Shown one piece after another: positions 40,401 to 54,255 of a stretch of 64,000 bases of DNA. Position numbers and translations under genes: made by a program. Numbering within the stretch: the stretch's first letter is position 1; each line of letters opens with the position of its first letter. The notes under the pieces were generated by a model, which saw only the letters and a list, made by a program, of their open reading frames with translations, made no database searches and was not told the origin of the DNA. The stretch is from Saccoglossus kowalevskii (taxonomy: Eukaryota; Hemichordata; Enteropneusta; Harrimaniidae), in the NCBI RefSeq assembly GCF_000003605.2, contig NW_003145293.1:230861-294860 (forward strand), given 5' to 3'.

Positions 40401-43400
40401 TGCGTGTACTTGTCTATTATCCAACCCCCTGTTATTCCAACCCCGCTCCCCTCTCACTATATGATATTCCGGTACGATTAATGTGCGTATGAAAAACTAG
40501 GATAGCTGGCTGGCGATATGTCACAGCCTGCAACAAAATGATCCTAATTGTCCCCCGCGCAGCAGTGACCAAACAGAAAGGGAATCGCGGATCGGATCAT
40601 TTAACGTTCTACAAACATTACACACAGCGTTTGGATATCATCACATTGTGTTAGTGTATTTTCTGGGGGAAACACGGACTAAAAACATTTTTTTTTATGA
40701 AAATAAAATGCTATTATAATATCGTGAAAATATACAGTTTTCCATTATTATACCCACGCTTATTTAATTCCACATTCTAGAGATGTGTCATGTTGCTATG
40801 TAGTGAATAATCCGGCGTATTTAAAAGCCTTATAATGTACATCAAACCGCTTCCCGACACAACTCGTATTATTGTGTGTATGATTTTTTTTTTCATTTCA
40901 GAAATGGCCATCAAGAATCACCATTTTTTAAATACAGTTTATTGTCATGGCGTTAAGTTTGTTTTGTAATAATTTTAAAAATGAACTGACATTTCTCTGG
41001 TATATCAATGATTTTATATTGGTAAATGTTAGATTACAATTTCATGAAAACTAGGATGAAAAATTCATCACCCTCATAGCCACTCGGTCATAATGTCTAT
41101 GATTTTAAAATATTTATAAATTCACGAAATCATTTGTACGGTGTTTATTTTAACAATTTAACCAAATTGCCACAGTAACGCCCCGTTTTATGAATTAACC
41201 ATTGTCGGCTATATCTCCTCCCAGTGAGTTATCTATTCTGCACCGATTCTAACAGCATAAATATCGGTATGCTTTTGTTATGAGTGGTGGTGGGATTGGG
41301 TGTTTCAGTATCCGCCATCGCATGATGGTAAAATCCGACATTACATGTATATATTTCCATGAAAACGCGCTTTATAGTGAACTAAAATATCTATATACAT
41401 TCAAGTCAAAAAAAGTTTTCAAAAAAAAATATAGCTACCAAACAGTGGCTTTTTTTTTTTTATTTATTCTTACTTTTGTGTTCAAGTGCACGACTACTCG
41501 TACATAGATCATGAAATTCGAAAAAAAAGTAATATATGTATTTAAATTAACTTATCCAATGATGTGATAGCCGACAAAGCTAAAATAAGAAATGTCTAAT
41601 TTTTGTTATATCATGTCTAGTAGTATTTAAAGATATGCTAAGCGCCATGTTGCCGTAAAGTGATAGCCTTCTGCTTTCATATAGTTAGACCTCAATGGAT
41701 ATAATGGCTTCCGCAAAGCCGCCCTGTTTAAACGCTTCTGGGTCATAGGTCAGGAAATTGACAAAGATCTTTTAGCGGTTCATTAGGTGGATTTCACTAA
41801 AGGTCAACTGGAGATTGAAACGATGAACCCTCTGAATGTTATTTCAATAGTTTATGCCGCAAACGCAGTCTTTGCTAAATGTTGAGATATGCAAATGACG
41901 CCGACATACCATGGGGCTCCCTCCCCGGGCGGCTTACTAATCAATGTGAACAAATCCTCTCTGACGATATGTACTAGGCTGACAGCGATGAGATAGTGCA
42001 CGATGCTTTAACTCCAGATATAAATATCAATGTCAGTGGCACTCCGGAAGGTACTAAACGGTTTATACCTTCCACGCGGGAAGGTCAACATTATAAAAAC
42101 CAAAATTCTGTCGTAACAATAAGCGGGTATTCCTGAAATCGTACTTGCAAAACCAAGATAGTACCGGTATTTCGCTATGTATATATTATAGCACCGTTGT
42201 TAAATCATTAAATCTGTTGTTTTCGGCTATTCATTCGTTTTTCTAATTTCAGTTTTTGTTCCAATGAGTACATTTTTTTTGTCAGTAGATATTTTCATAC
42301 ATATCTAACGAATATAAAAAGTACGTAATTAAAAGTACAATGTACTTAATATTGACGCCTTGTGACGTTATCGAGAACTGTTCCGTACGTGATACATGGC
42401 TTGGCCTGTCGATTGATACGACGGCCTGTATCAAACCTAGCTCAAACATTATTTTTTTTTTCAAAAAACACACACGTCATTTAAAACCTATGTACCGTTT
42501 CGACTGAGCGAGTGGATTTTCCTATCTGTCGATTGCATAAAGAATAAAGAGAAAAATAATCTCCTCTTGACTCTTTCAGTTTTAATTAAGTACGTCGGCA
42601 TTTGAAAGCTATGCCACAACATGGGCATGTCAGCTGGGACGTGAGTCCACTGACGTTCAAGTTACCCCGTGCCTTTTTCATCGATGTGAATTAGGCGCCC
42701 TGACTGAGAACAGAACAACGAGTTGGATGTTTGCTTAAGTTCCACGGGACGTACAATACACGGACTAGTGAATGGGCAAGAGTCAGGAGCAATTACAATA
42801 CAGGTTTCTGGCTGTAAGTGTAATTGACTGAAAGTTTGGAAATTGCAAACATGGAGAGAATATGCGCAACTTAGTATCATTCATATGGGGGACTTGTTTA
42901 AATACGTATAGCAATGAAGCGTGAATTGTTCTTTTAAGACGTTTAGAACGAAACAATCTCCGTGCTATTCTTTGGACGACAACTATTGTTATCCCTTTGC
43001 AACATGTGCTCAATTCTCACACGAACCTTAACTTCACGCAAGAACATCTTGTACCCCCCACGTGTACGATGCTAAATCACGCTTTAAAGGGTGTAATTAT
43101 CCCCGAAGAGCATCGAGAAAACTGAATTATCGCAAGCATTTCGATTATCACCAGAAATTAGTCTAAACCAGCTTGCGAATATCCTAAAATTCTCATGTTT
43201 TGCTGGATATTTCGGACCGATGGTAAATAAGTGAACAGTGGTCATTCGTTTATCCAACAATGGCCGAATTACAGTTCATTACACTGGCTTGCCACCCTGG
43301 TGCGATGTGAAAAGTTACTTTTAAACACAAAAGAAGATTACCCCCGATGCAATCTATGTTATTGTGGTAATGCAGTCATCCGGGTACTTCATCTTTTCGC

Positions 43401-43621
43401 CATCAGGTTACGCACAATGATTCTAAAGCACATAACGACAATGGCGCCCAGATTTAATCCAAAAATAACAGTGCTCTAAATGGTCGTTTCAGCTTTTCAC
43501 CTTGTCTCTTGTTACGTTTCCGTTGAGGACCAAACTCGAGCCACCAGTCGGTAGTTATTTTGTGTACTATTCATCGATAAAAATGAGTGTCAAGTTGTAT
43601 GCATAGATGCTGAGATGTCAT
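37476..43621. other. Non-coding stretch upstream of POU3
   Basis: AT-rich with homopolymer A/T runs. No recognisable gene; the short frames have no domain signature. One exact octamer lies at 41889-41896. Confidence 0.55.
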
Positions 43622-43671
43622 NNNNNNNNNNNNNNNNNNNNNNNNNNNNNNNNNNNNNNNNNNNNNNNNNN
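43622..43671. other. Assembly gap (50 N)
   Basis: Exactly 50 N bases, probably a placeholder of arbitrary length. Order and distance across this point, including distances from POU3 to the sites on the right, are therefore uncertain. Confidence 0.98.
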
Positions 43672-44750
43672 TCAGTGGTTAACACACGTGTGTTTGTACA
43701 GACTCTGGATAAACATTAAACAGATGAAGAAAAAAAAAACTGTTATTAGAAAAAAATCAAATAATCGTTATAATTGGGAGAAGTCTGTCTGAAATACAAT
43801 TCAAAGTATGATTCGCGCGAGTTGTATTGCATAATAAAAATTTTGTTTATTTTAAACAAAAAATAAAAAAATTATAATTCAATACACACGTAATACGCAC
43901 GTATATATTACAGATATCCATTATGACTCGTATTTATACAAATCTCACCACAGTTCACTCACACAAACAGCGCAAATTAAAAAGGTCAACTTCGGCGTCG
44001 TTCTCAAAATGATAACTTTCATCATTATACCTGAAGGCAGGTCGATAGAGCACGGGGTTTGTTAGCATCAATGTGAATACATCAACATTTATTATTTAAT
44101 TTTACGTTCAATTGTTGACATCTAAGTATACAGAATTTAACGGAATTGGTCAGAATGTCGTTTACTTGTACACCTAATATATTAATAATTATATTAAAAA
44201 ATGACCATACTCGTGAGAATAGTATAGTTTATATTTAAATAAATTAAAAAAACAAAAAAACAAAAAAAAAAAAACAGTCGAGAATAGTACAACGTTTACA
44301 CTATACAAACTACACTATATTTTTACTTCCGGGACGTCTGTATTTAGGAATTTATTTCAATAAATATATTTAATAAAGCCGCAATATATCACTCGGGCGT
44401 CCGTGGAAATGATCCGAGCCCCGCGACAGACTAAATTAAAGCCGGTGTATTTATAGTATTGTACAAACTATGTATTGCATATAGCTGTAAACTCAACATG
44501 TGACGGTTGACCCTCCGAAATTGCAATATTATAAATAACCACGTCAGTCCATTGTATAATATTCTTAGGCTAACACCCGTGTCTGTATTTGTATATTATT
44601 ATATTAACAAAATACCAACATAGTAATACACGCAATAATAAAAATAATGCACAGCTGTATTTTTTTTGTATTTCTATAGTTATGTAGTGAAATTAACAGT
44701 ACTTAAATTTATAAAATAAAATAATAAATGACTGACAGAAAGGTGTATGT

Positions 44751-44773
44751 AATAATAATAATAATAATAATAA
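44751..44773. repeat. (AAT)n microsatellite
   Basis: Seven to eight uninterrupted AAT units in the AT-rich stretch right of the assembly gap. Confidence 0.95.
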
Positions 44774-45746
44774 GTCATTCATTCCGCTAAAATAAAGAAT
44801 ATATTTAGATGTTTTTTAAGGGTCGGTATCCACATTCACGTCCGTGTATTATCAGAGTTAGTCTCGTCGGCTCCATTGTGCAGATATGTCTGTCACACAT
44901 GTGGCGATTGTATCCGCTATGACATTGATGTGATGGCCACGCCAAATGTCACACTCAAGTTGGCCATGCGGGTCAGTGACGGCGTGGTGTTCTTTGTTTT
45001 TTCACCACAATTGATCTAATTAATTATTTGGTACGTTTAGTTTGCTCATCATTAATTCATTCCCATGTTGTTTCAAGGTAAATTCGGACGAGGAAATTAA
45101 CAAAACACTCTCTACGGCCAAATCGCCTCCCTAAGTGAATGCTGTCATTCAATTTCAGAATCTATGTTTTTCAGTATCGGGTGGTGATGTACTTCCAGTC
45201 CGAGTGGTCACGGAACTTTATAACCCTCAGGTTCCCAAGGATACGAATGCGACAAATGTCACCCACAACGAGAGACATGAATAATCCACTGTAGCATAAC
45301 AATCTAAACAAATTGCGTAGTATTAAAATTGCATATACTTGCATTTATTTAAAAAAAAAAACGAAAAAATAAAAAACAAACAAAAAAACGGTTATATTAC
45401 GGTAACCATTATTTTGCAAGTCGACGACGAAAGTCGCTGTAGAGGGGTTATCTTACTCCCTGGTGACGGCCTATTTTTTCAATTTAGTTGAAACTTTCTC
45501 TTGGGGAAAACAGTTTGGACATTGAATGTGACGATGACTGATCATCAGGGCTAGGAAGCCTATTTATTTTCAGGCAAAACTAAACATCTCTGATCGCCGC
45601 ATTGTTGTTGTTGGCGATGCATGGAACCGGAAGTAACGACAATGATTAGTGAATGATCCACGAAGCAGAACGAGCAGACTGGCCTTCATACATCTGCATT
45701 ACAGCCAGGTTTACAGTACTCAACTATATTAAGCAGTGATATGTAA

Positions 45747-45761
45747 GGCGCCACCTAGTGT
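45747..45761 (-). promoter_or_regulatory. CTCF-like site
   Basis: Read on the minus strand, ACACTAGGTGGCGCC matches 14 of 15 positions of the CTCF core CCASYAGRKGGCRSY. It lies in the open-frame-poor region right of POU3. CTCF is broadly conserved in bilaterians; binding here is inference. Confidence 0.35.
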
Positions 45762-48700
45762 TGTAATGGAGAGACCATGGTATTGCTATGTAGTCCAAGC
45801 ATATAATAGAGAAGGAAGTCTTGGCAAATAACAAAGTGTGGAAATATTGCTAACTAATTTTATAGAATAATATTGCATTCAATAATTTAATCTCGATGTG
45901 ACAATGCTATTCACGTTTGTGATACAACAATTGTATGTCGTGTATAAATTGTGTGTGTTCGTATTAAATAAAAATAAATATTCACTTTTTTTGTTTATTT
46001 CACATACAAACTAGATAATGATTCTCTATTGAAGCTATATTGTTTAATTTAGAACCATCAAATGCATAATAATTGAGTGGCATGAACTTGAACATGAACT
46101 CGTGATTGACAGAATTTATATCTTGAGCTTTTAAAAAAAAAATGCACAATAATTTTGACAAGTGTCGAGCAATTGATGTGAAATTTGCGTCGCCGTTGTT
46201 AACACGACATCGAGTGTGGGAAGACCCAGGGGAACACCGTGCTGCCTATGTTGGTCTCACGCTCCTCAGTTTTGTTGTCAAGGTAACCTGCAACACGATG
46301 TAGCCATTGTCATCGAAGATACGGACGGGAGAAATTATCACCATAGAAACACCACTCTCCTGTGATAGTTCGAAGGGCACACACATCAAGAGAAATACAC
46401 ATACACGGGTGCATGTGGTCATTTGTGAAAATCAATTATAAAAAGCAATAAAACCGTGAAATAATTAAAAAAAAAAACTAATACGAGAAATCTACTAGAG
46501 TAGTAGAGTTTCTTGTCAAACTGTTTATTGACTTTTTCCAATTGAGACAGATATCGACATTGCCACGAGATTTTTTGGGTTGTCCTTTCTACTATTAAAC
46601 TATGTCAGAATTATAAACTTCAACACGGTATGGTATGCTATAAGATCTTTGTGTTATTATGAGATGGACTTTTATATTATTCCCATGAGCTTACTCATCA
46701 ACACGTGTGCGTGACACCAAGCTCTCAAATAAGACACAGATATACAACTTGTTGGTGGTTACAACGGATGTGATGATTGGTCGTCAGTTTAAATCGTTTT
46801 CACGGGGACCCTTGCGTGAAGACTGTTAACACTATCAGCGACAATGGCTCTTGGTGAACAGTGAATAGAGGTGACAACAAGTTTCTTAAGAATTATACAT
46901 CGTTTCACAAGGGAAAAGTTAACGCCAATTCGGTAAAAAAAAAATAAGCTGGTCAAAATTTCAGACTATCCACCCGCCATGAATAAAGGTCCGTTTCCAA
47001 TATTTGATGCAAACTAACCTATGTCGATTACTGAGTGTGCCATGTCTAATTTGCATAACAGTTTGTCATACACTGAGTTAAGAGAAGCTACTTCAACCTG
47101 TTGTCCCTGTCAAAACAAAACAAAAAAAACACGTGAATTTAGCAGTTTTCTTTTGTTGGTCTGTTTTTCTTTTCTTGAATGAAAACATTTGTCGAGTTTT
47201 TTAGGACGTTCACATATAGCTGTGAAGGACTATTCACTCCTACCACGCCTCATGTGGACACCACCTCGCCTATTCACACATTGAGACAGGTGTCAGCTTG
47301 CTGTTAACTGCCACGTTCCGTCGTTTTTGTACAGCAACACAAACAATTGGTGAAAACAAATTTACCCCCCACCCCTCCGTACCAGTATAACTTTGAAGAC
47401 CAAAATAAACTAAAACACGATTCGAATTAACATCACCGGACACAACATAATCAGATAATTAAATACGGTGACGAGTATGGAGCATGTATATATCACACCA
47501 AAAGTTGTGCCAATCTTGTGAAATAATTTATTGAACAATCGGACGAAGTATTGCCATTAACATGAAGATGGAATTAACGTCGGATACTCGCTATTGTACT
47601 TAATGAATGTCTCGATCACAATACAAATGCTATTATTGGTCCAAGCAATTATATCATAAATAACATCAAATTTGTCAGCCAATTGTATAATACGGTCAGC
47701 ATGCCACGTGGAAAGGTTACCAAAGTTGAATATTGAGACCATAGGGAGGAATCTACGCATTGAACTTGAATAGGATGGGGCTAATCTAATTATAAGCCAG
47801 TGATTTATTAAAAAAAAATGTTGTCGCATTTGGTCATTTATATTTTTCTTACATTTTAGCAAGTTTTATTTTGTTTTGGAAATGTCAGTATTGTGCATGA
47901 TATAATTGGAAATTCGTAATTTATTCTAGAATTCATATATATATTTATTTATATATACTTTATTGAGTATATCTCATGAATAACCCTAAAATGTCAGATT
48001 TATTTGACGAGTGTAGGAACAAATGAAAACATTACTACACTCGTTTAATAAATGTGATATTGTAGGGTCATACAGGTTATATCCTGCTTATCTCATGTAT
48101 CTATTTGCAGCTTCAAACTGCTAAAAAGAAATCGTGGTTTGTGAACAAGTAGTCAAGATCGTAGAGCGCTCTGTTTTGTTTGCATAACCGATCACTGCAC
48201 ATGAACGCCGATTACCGCTGGTTTACCCTATTGCCATTAAAAATGTAGTTATTTTTATTGTCATCACTATATTTACAGTTCTAGGATGCATTGGTAACAT
48301 AACTAATTCTGAAGTCAATTCTAACCGTGGCTTTTTCACAAGCTGTGGCAACTCGCCACTAGATTTAGGTAAAAACAAGTGTATGATGTACGCGCAGAAG
48401 TTGGGGTTCGGAGAATTTAAAATGAGATCTCACATGAGGTCTCACGATGCTTTATATCACACACGTGCTTTAACCAAAACTGAACTGCCTTGATATGTGG
48501 AATAAACATATATATCCTATCATATAGTTGAGAACATTGCGAATAGTTGAGTGTGTGTTATATTGATGAAATAATCATTGAAAGGACGCTATTTGTTCGC
48601 CGTAGCCCGCTGATCAGACGCGGGAACCTCCGATTTCGAGATCTGGACCTCGTAACAAACATCGACATCCCTAACTGGCAGTTATACTTTTTAAAGTTTA

Positions 48701-49025
48701 ATCATGTGGTATAACTATCCCAAACGCGTTCAAGTTAAAATAAATGAACACAGGTAGCAGTATATCGTACCCAATTTAGGAGATTAACCCTGGGAACGAA
48801 CAGCGTTGAACAATGGCTGTGTTTGACGACTTTGATCATGGGTGTCTATTCAAACAAAGAGATTGGTGACTATCAACTCTCACTGCAATTAATGGTAAAC
48901 AAACTTAATTTGGTTGAAGAATATTAATATAAATTTAAATTATTTGCGAACTAATACTCGTCCCGGAAGTTCACTCAGCAGTCACGATTGAAAGTAGTAG
49001 ACATATCAAGTTTGGATCAATTTCC

Positions 49026-49076
49026 GTAATTAGATTGTATTAATTAATTAAATAATCCAATTAGTTTAATTAATCT
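49026..49076. promoter_or_regulatory. TAATTA-rich homeodomain-site cluster
   Basis: Within about 50 bp there are at least four ATTA/TAAT cores, including overlapping TTAATTAATTAA and a terminal TTAATTAA. This is typical of homeodomain-bound DNA but also of plain AT-rich sequence. Confidence 0.25.
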
Positions 49077-49346
49077 AACTTTTCTGTGCGAAATATTAGA
49101 AGTTTGTCCACTAATTAAAATGTGACTTTATCTTCCAATGTGATAATGTTTTATTTTCATCTGCATGAGAACATATAAATTGAAAATATTGTACGTCGTT
49201 TTGAACAAAATGATGAAGCAGTTCGAAAAAGGGAAAAAGTTACTTTGGTACAACAATTACCCCACTACTAGTTTATAATATATATGTTTTGTTTTATCCA
49301 CAGTAAATTGTTTCTTAATAACTTCGTGCCAGGCCACATTACAAGG

Positions 49347-49500
49347 ACAGCTGCTGGATGTACATATTGAAACCATATCCCTTGCTTTGGGACTACGTGA
49401 AAAGGATGTGTGACTATCTTTACATCGTACTGGTCTCATGGTAGGTTAATACGCTATCCCGGTGTCAACCAGGCCCGGTCGAACACAGGCACCTGTGGAT
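49347..49500 (-). repeat. Dispersed repeat family B, copy 2
   Basis: Second copy of the element at 4614-4747, in the same orientation. It shares the 15-base block at 49386-49400 and the 47-base block at 49451-49497, with about 30 additional bases between them. A weaker match extends upstream to about 49347. Confidence 0.65.
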
Positions 49501-52500
49501 GGAAATTGCGAAAAGTACAGCGTCATTTAAATTTATTCATTTGTGCCGTATCTTATTTTTAACATTATGATCAAATCATATAAGCATTGTTACAAACTTA
49601 ATTTTCCAAACTGATTGCTGATTGGGATGAGTGAAGCATCTGACGATTTTCATATCTAGTATAGAAAAACGGTAAATATATACGACAACTTTCGAAAAAG
49701 CAGATTGTTTGTATCTTAAGAGTGTCATGCACCCACTACCGAGTCACCCTAATCCCGAAAAAAAAAAATTTTTTGCAAGAACCTCTTGAGATCAGATAAA
49801 TCCTGGATTTCATAATAATGGCTTTTCACGACTGGGAATTAGGAAATGCTTCCAGTATTTAGAAAATCAACAAGAAGCATAGTTCACAATTTGCCCCAGC
49901 GTCATGGTAAGTTTCCCGGGGAAATTAACTGTCTGTGTACACACTACTTCAAGTTGATTGCTGTTATAAGTGGTTTTATTTCTTAAAAGAAGTCATCGAC
50001 ATCAAATTAAAAATGTGAAGTAGGTGGCTATCGAATTACATTTTCAGCCGAGCTCAGCGAGTATCATTTCTTGATGTGAAGAAATAATATCAGAATAGAA
50101 ACCAATTCAATGTCAAGGATAACATGATAGTTATGTCACTTTCCAAGAAAGTGCTTGTTTCTTGAAAACAAGACATGTCTAATGGCATGTACTAATGTTA
50201 CTGAAAGTATGAATTTAATGATATATAATTTCATTCCTAATTTCTAACAGGATATTTTGAACTTGAAAGTAGTGAAAACAGCCAGGCAATTAAAACAGCC
50301 CACCAAACCACCTGTTAGACTAGGCATCAACTTGAAGTTGAAACAGGTTACCAATATTCAATAAGTCAATCAGTCAATTGATCGATGATTTATTTACGTT
50401 TTCATCCCTGAGTTTGAAGTAATTTGTGCGTGTCTAATGTAAACATAATTATGAAATACACCCTAATTTGTTTATATTTTCGGCCAAAAATGGTTCATGA
50501 GATCCTCGCCGGAAATGCACAACGCCGAGCTTGCCTCTGAAGAGAATGGACATTTAGAAAGGCTAGTAGCTCCTATAGGAACCATAGCTCTAAGCTGTCA
50601 ATTCGTCAACCCCACGTAGAATTCCATGACAGTGTATTACGTGGGTGTTACGAGACCCGCTGCTGGGCATAGCAGGGTTCGATGAGTGAGGACGTATTCA
50701 GCAGTGAAAGATAAATTTTTTGTTTGTCACCGAAGTACAAATAATGAAACTAAATTTATTTCAGGAGTGTCACCCAATATGCCTTATGCGTAACCCCAAA
50801 CGGTCACGTGACCAGATACTTTCTGGGGGTATATTTTGCTATCATTAAGTATTTCAGTTTAACTTGCACAGAACGAGATATATTGGAAACTACTACTGTT
50901 CACAGTCCACAGATAACAACGAAATTATTGTTATCTGTGTACTCTCGGGGCGGACATCCGGGCATTTTAACCGCTTGGCAACCATCACGATGAAAACAAA
51001 AAATGATTGCTCAGGATTACTTCAAAGTTGATTTTGTGCTGTTTCTTTGACTTTAGCTGTTTTCGCCGTTTCACAGCAGCTCGCGCAGTGCCCATAGAAA
51101 TAGAACGTTTTGTGACGTAGTTCCGCTCCCAAGAATAATCCAATGACAACAATACCCCAAGAATGTGCCAAGATGTGTGCCCTTTCGAGGTCGTGTGTAC
51201 AGACTATTAATGAATCCACCTTCGGCGTACATCACAATTCGTTGACCCAAGTTTAGTAATGGCAAATAACAGAACATCAATATTGGAAACCATTTTCTCT
51301 AATCAATTGTTGTACCCAGTGAAATGTTATTTAAACTTTTGGAATAACAGTATACTTCTGTAACAGTGTACACAACTTCACAGGGTTGAAGGAAGTGGTC
51401 ACGATTGCTAGCGATCACAATTCAGATGAGCTATTTCTCTTCATCATGGTGTGGTGTCTTCACAGAACAGCACAGTGTACGCCGCATCCATCACGATAAA
51501 CAGAGATTGTGTAACGAATAATTAAAACACTTCCCAGAAAACCGCATAAAAAATAAATATAGATATATAATTTTTTTTCTCGAAATATTCAGTTACCGCT
51601 GAATTATGTATTATGGTGAACAATCTCAGAAAATCGTTCACGTTGATTCATGCGAAATGTTTTAGATTACAAACATTACTTTCACGCGGTGGCGTAAAGG
51701 TTACCGGTGTCTCATTTTTATTACGTCTAAAGTATTCGCAAGCATTGAAATAAAGACAGCACGCAAGGCAGAATGAAATAAATCAAAGCTTTTTTTGTTG
51801 TTGGATGATATTTACCAACTTGACTGTAAGCTGACTTTTTTGAACATTTTATCTCATAACTTCGCAGGCGAAAAGAGATAAAAAGTACCCGGATGTAATG
51901 GACCATGAAATGAACACTGATAGCGATCACCTCATTGCAAGTAAAATGCGCTGATTTCGTTAAAAACTACTTAAAAGCGGGAAAATTCATAGACTCTCCA
52001 TGCTGGAAACTTATCTCCCGATGGTCCTAACCACGCCGAGACGAAATTCACTTTACCGTGACTAGTTCTATGTGTATCGAGATGATAGAATTAATTTCTG
52101 AGCTCCTTATCAAGCAATTTTCAATTACCCGTGTTCGTTTCTAGGGATTCCCTGGAAATATACATAGAAATCAATTTCAGCTCGCCTGTTTGGAGTGATC
52201 GACGAGACGGGTGATCATATGTGAGATCGAAAAGAGAGGTTTTTATCTTCCCGACGCGATGCCACGTCTAAACACGTCCACTTTGAACGTATCCCGTATA
52301 CTTTATTACGTCTTGGGTCCATGTAAAAAAAAACATTCAATTATTATTTATTTGATAGTCGCGAAATTATTTGAGGAAAGCAAATGTCTCACCAATTCAC
52401 TTTAGTTTATTTTAAGAATCATTTTGGTGGAAACGCGTAGCGGCATGTCACGTGACACAATACGAATAGTTGCAGTGCATTATGTACTGCTACATAAATT

Positions 52501-54029
52501 GACACATCGCGCGGGCTACTGTTTCGCAAACTGACTTTTAGAACGCTGTTTGAAGTATTTATTATAAGTCTTGACCGACTCGTACTGTATACGCATTCGG
52601 ACATTTTTTCTACTTCTGTCGCTAGATCAAGTTTTAATCGCGACGCACTTAGCGTTTATATGCATCGGCCCCTTAAAAATGACGTCTTGAAGGAGACTTA
52701 AGTTTAATTGCTGCCTTGCCATAATGTACCATAACAAGCCGTTACAAACGAATTCTCTTCAAGTTAGTGACAGAGTCTACTGTTTAAACTGGAATTCGAA
52801 TTTACTTCTAAACAAAGTGACCTGATTGATGCTATTGCTACCACTTATATGGGGAAAAAAAGCGAGTGACGCGTTTGTCGAGGATTGATGTTTTGAACGA
52901 GGTAGTTCATTAGGCGAGAATAAGCTTTGTTGCACTCATTTGAGATCAAGCGAAATCATATTTCACGTTGCGTTATTGTGTCGCCTAATCGCCTTCAACA
53001 TCGCCGAAAATAATTTGAAATTTCGTTAAAATTGGATCTCGTAAGCGTGAAATCGCCTCTGCAATCGCAGAACTTCGCTTATCTTCTAAAAAAACATTTA
53101 AACAATGATTGACTTGAAATAGAGTTGATCTCTTTTAAAAATTTCATTAAATGACGAAAATAGAAAAAGACAACTGCTCTGGTTTGGCGTTGATTGATTT
53201 TTATTAGTAGTTTCAAAAACAACAACGCCGACAGAGGAGAGAAATTGATTACAATGTACACAGTGAGATGGGGCTTGATAACACTTTCAAAACCTGGAAT
53301 TGGTAAACTTATCAAATTACTAAGTACACTCGGTGACCTTTGACCCAAAACACTGAGCAACATTGTACGTGTCGCGTCTCTTTTCGCGGAGTTTACTTAT
53401 TTCTTAAAATACAACATGCGAATATTTTTGTGACGTCAAAATTATGTCCAACGACAGCGCTCTGCCTTCAAGTTGTTTTCATTTTCACAAAAAAAACAAA
53501 CAAAGCAAAGCACATGTAATAGCATTCGTTGAACAATTCGTTCGACGGTTATTCCCGAATTTATCCACGCTTTTCCCTTTCCAAGCGTGATACATGATAG
53601 AATCTTCAGTATTTTAAATATTTTTTCATCGTTTTCATGTGGGATTTACAATCATAAGTCAGGCCAAAATAAAAAGTGGATATTTCAAACCGCAATATGG
53701 TAGTTGAAGCGACCCTGGTAATTAATTATTTATTATTGAATTTATAGACACATTTGCATCTGTGTCACCCACGTGGTCAATACGATAGTGCTCATCGCCA
53801 TCCCTCATACAGTAGGTATGCTAGCAATAATAGTCATTAATGTAATGTAAGCATAGCTGGGAAAATAGCCAGCCAACCGTGTGTTTTTATTGTCCTATTA
53901 CTATTACCGTACTTGGTTCTGTCCTTCAGGTAATTGGCAGTCTGTAAAGTGATATTGAGTTTATGACTCTCCGTATAGATGGATGACGTTTTCATTACGA
54001 AATCTAAAACAACAATATCAAGCTTATAT
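49501..54029. other. Non-coding stretch
   Basis: Only short frames (up to 94 codons) without recognisable domains. It includes the hairpin at 50611-50645 and an octamer at 53752-53759. Confidence 0.55.
50611..50645. other. Short hairpin
   Basis: CCCACGTA (50611-50618) and TACGTGGG (50638-50645) form a perfect 8-bp stem around a 19-nt loop. A second imperfect hairpin (CTGCT / AGCAG) follows within 20 bp. No function is recognised. Confidence 0.4.
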
Positions 54030-54255
54030 ATTTTGTGACTGGCTACTGTTGGATGTGTTTGTTTCTCCCAGGTTCAAATCCTAGCTGCGGTTGGACAGTG
54101 TAAAGGGCAAATTACATAGTTGATGTGTTACTTATACATTGTAGGGCTACTGACCGAAATTCACCCAATAAAAGATATCACTTTAGGAGGAGGGTGAGGG
54201 ATCGTCAAGTTTCCCAGTTCCGTAGATGTCTGAGGTAGATTGGTATTGGTTGTCG
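54030..54255 (+). repeat. tRNA-derived SINE-like element, copy 2
   Basis: This copy has TGGCTACTGTTGG (54041-54053, A-box-like) and an exact-consensus B box GGTTCAAATCC (54072-54082). The latter sits in a T-arm-like hairpin, CCAGG-TTCAAAT-CCTAG, with one mispair. The 3' part carries AGGTAGATTGGTATTGGTT (54233-54251), shared with 15174-15192. There is no acceptor stem or proper cloverleaf, so it is not a functional tRNA gene. Confidence 0.5.

Larger units (their letters stand above)
43793..47556. other. AT-rich stretch almost devoid of open frames
   Basis: Across about 3.7 kb no ATG-type frame reaches 60 codons on either strand. There are many A-runs, AATAAA-like words and the AAT microsatellite. 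It resembles a long UTR or non-coding transcript, or simply stop-dense AT-rich DNA. It contains the CTCF-like site at 45747-45761 and an octamer at 47049-47056. Confidence 0.5.

Noticed and set aside
44865-45005. Minus-strand frame of about 45 codons ending WSRRD
   Set aside because: No ATG, no polypyrimidine acceptor in front and no recognisable homology; probably chance in a slightly GC-richer patch.
50646-50695. B-box-like GGTTCGAT after a short hairpin
   Set aside because: No A box or acceptor stem; similarity to 16275-16325 is limited to about 10 bases.
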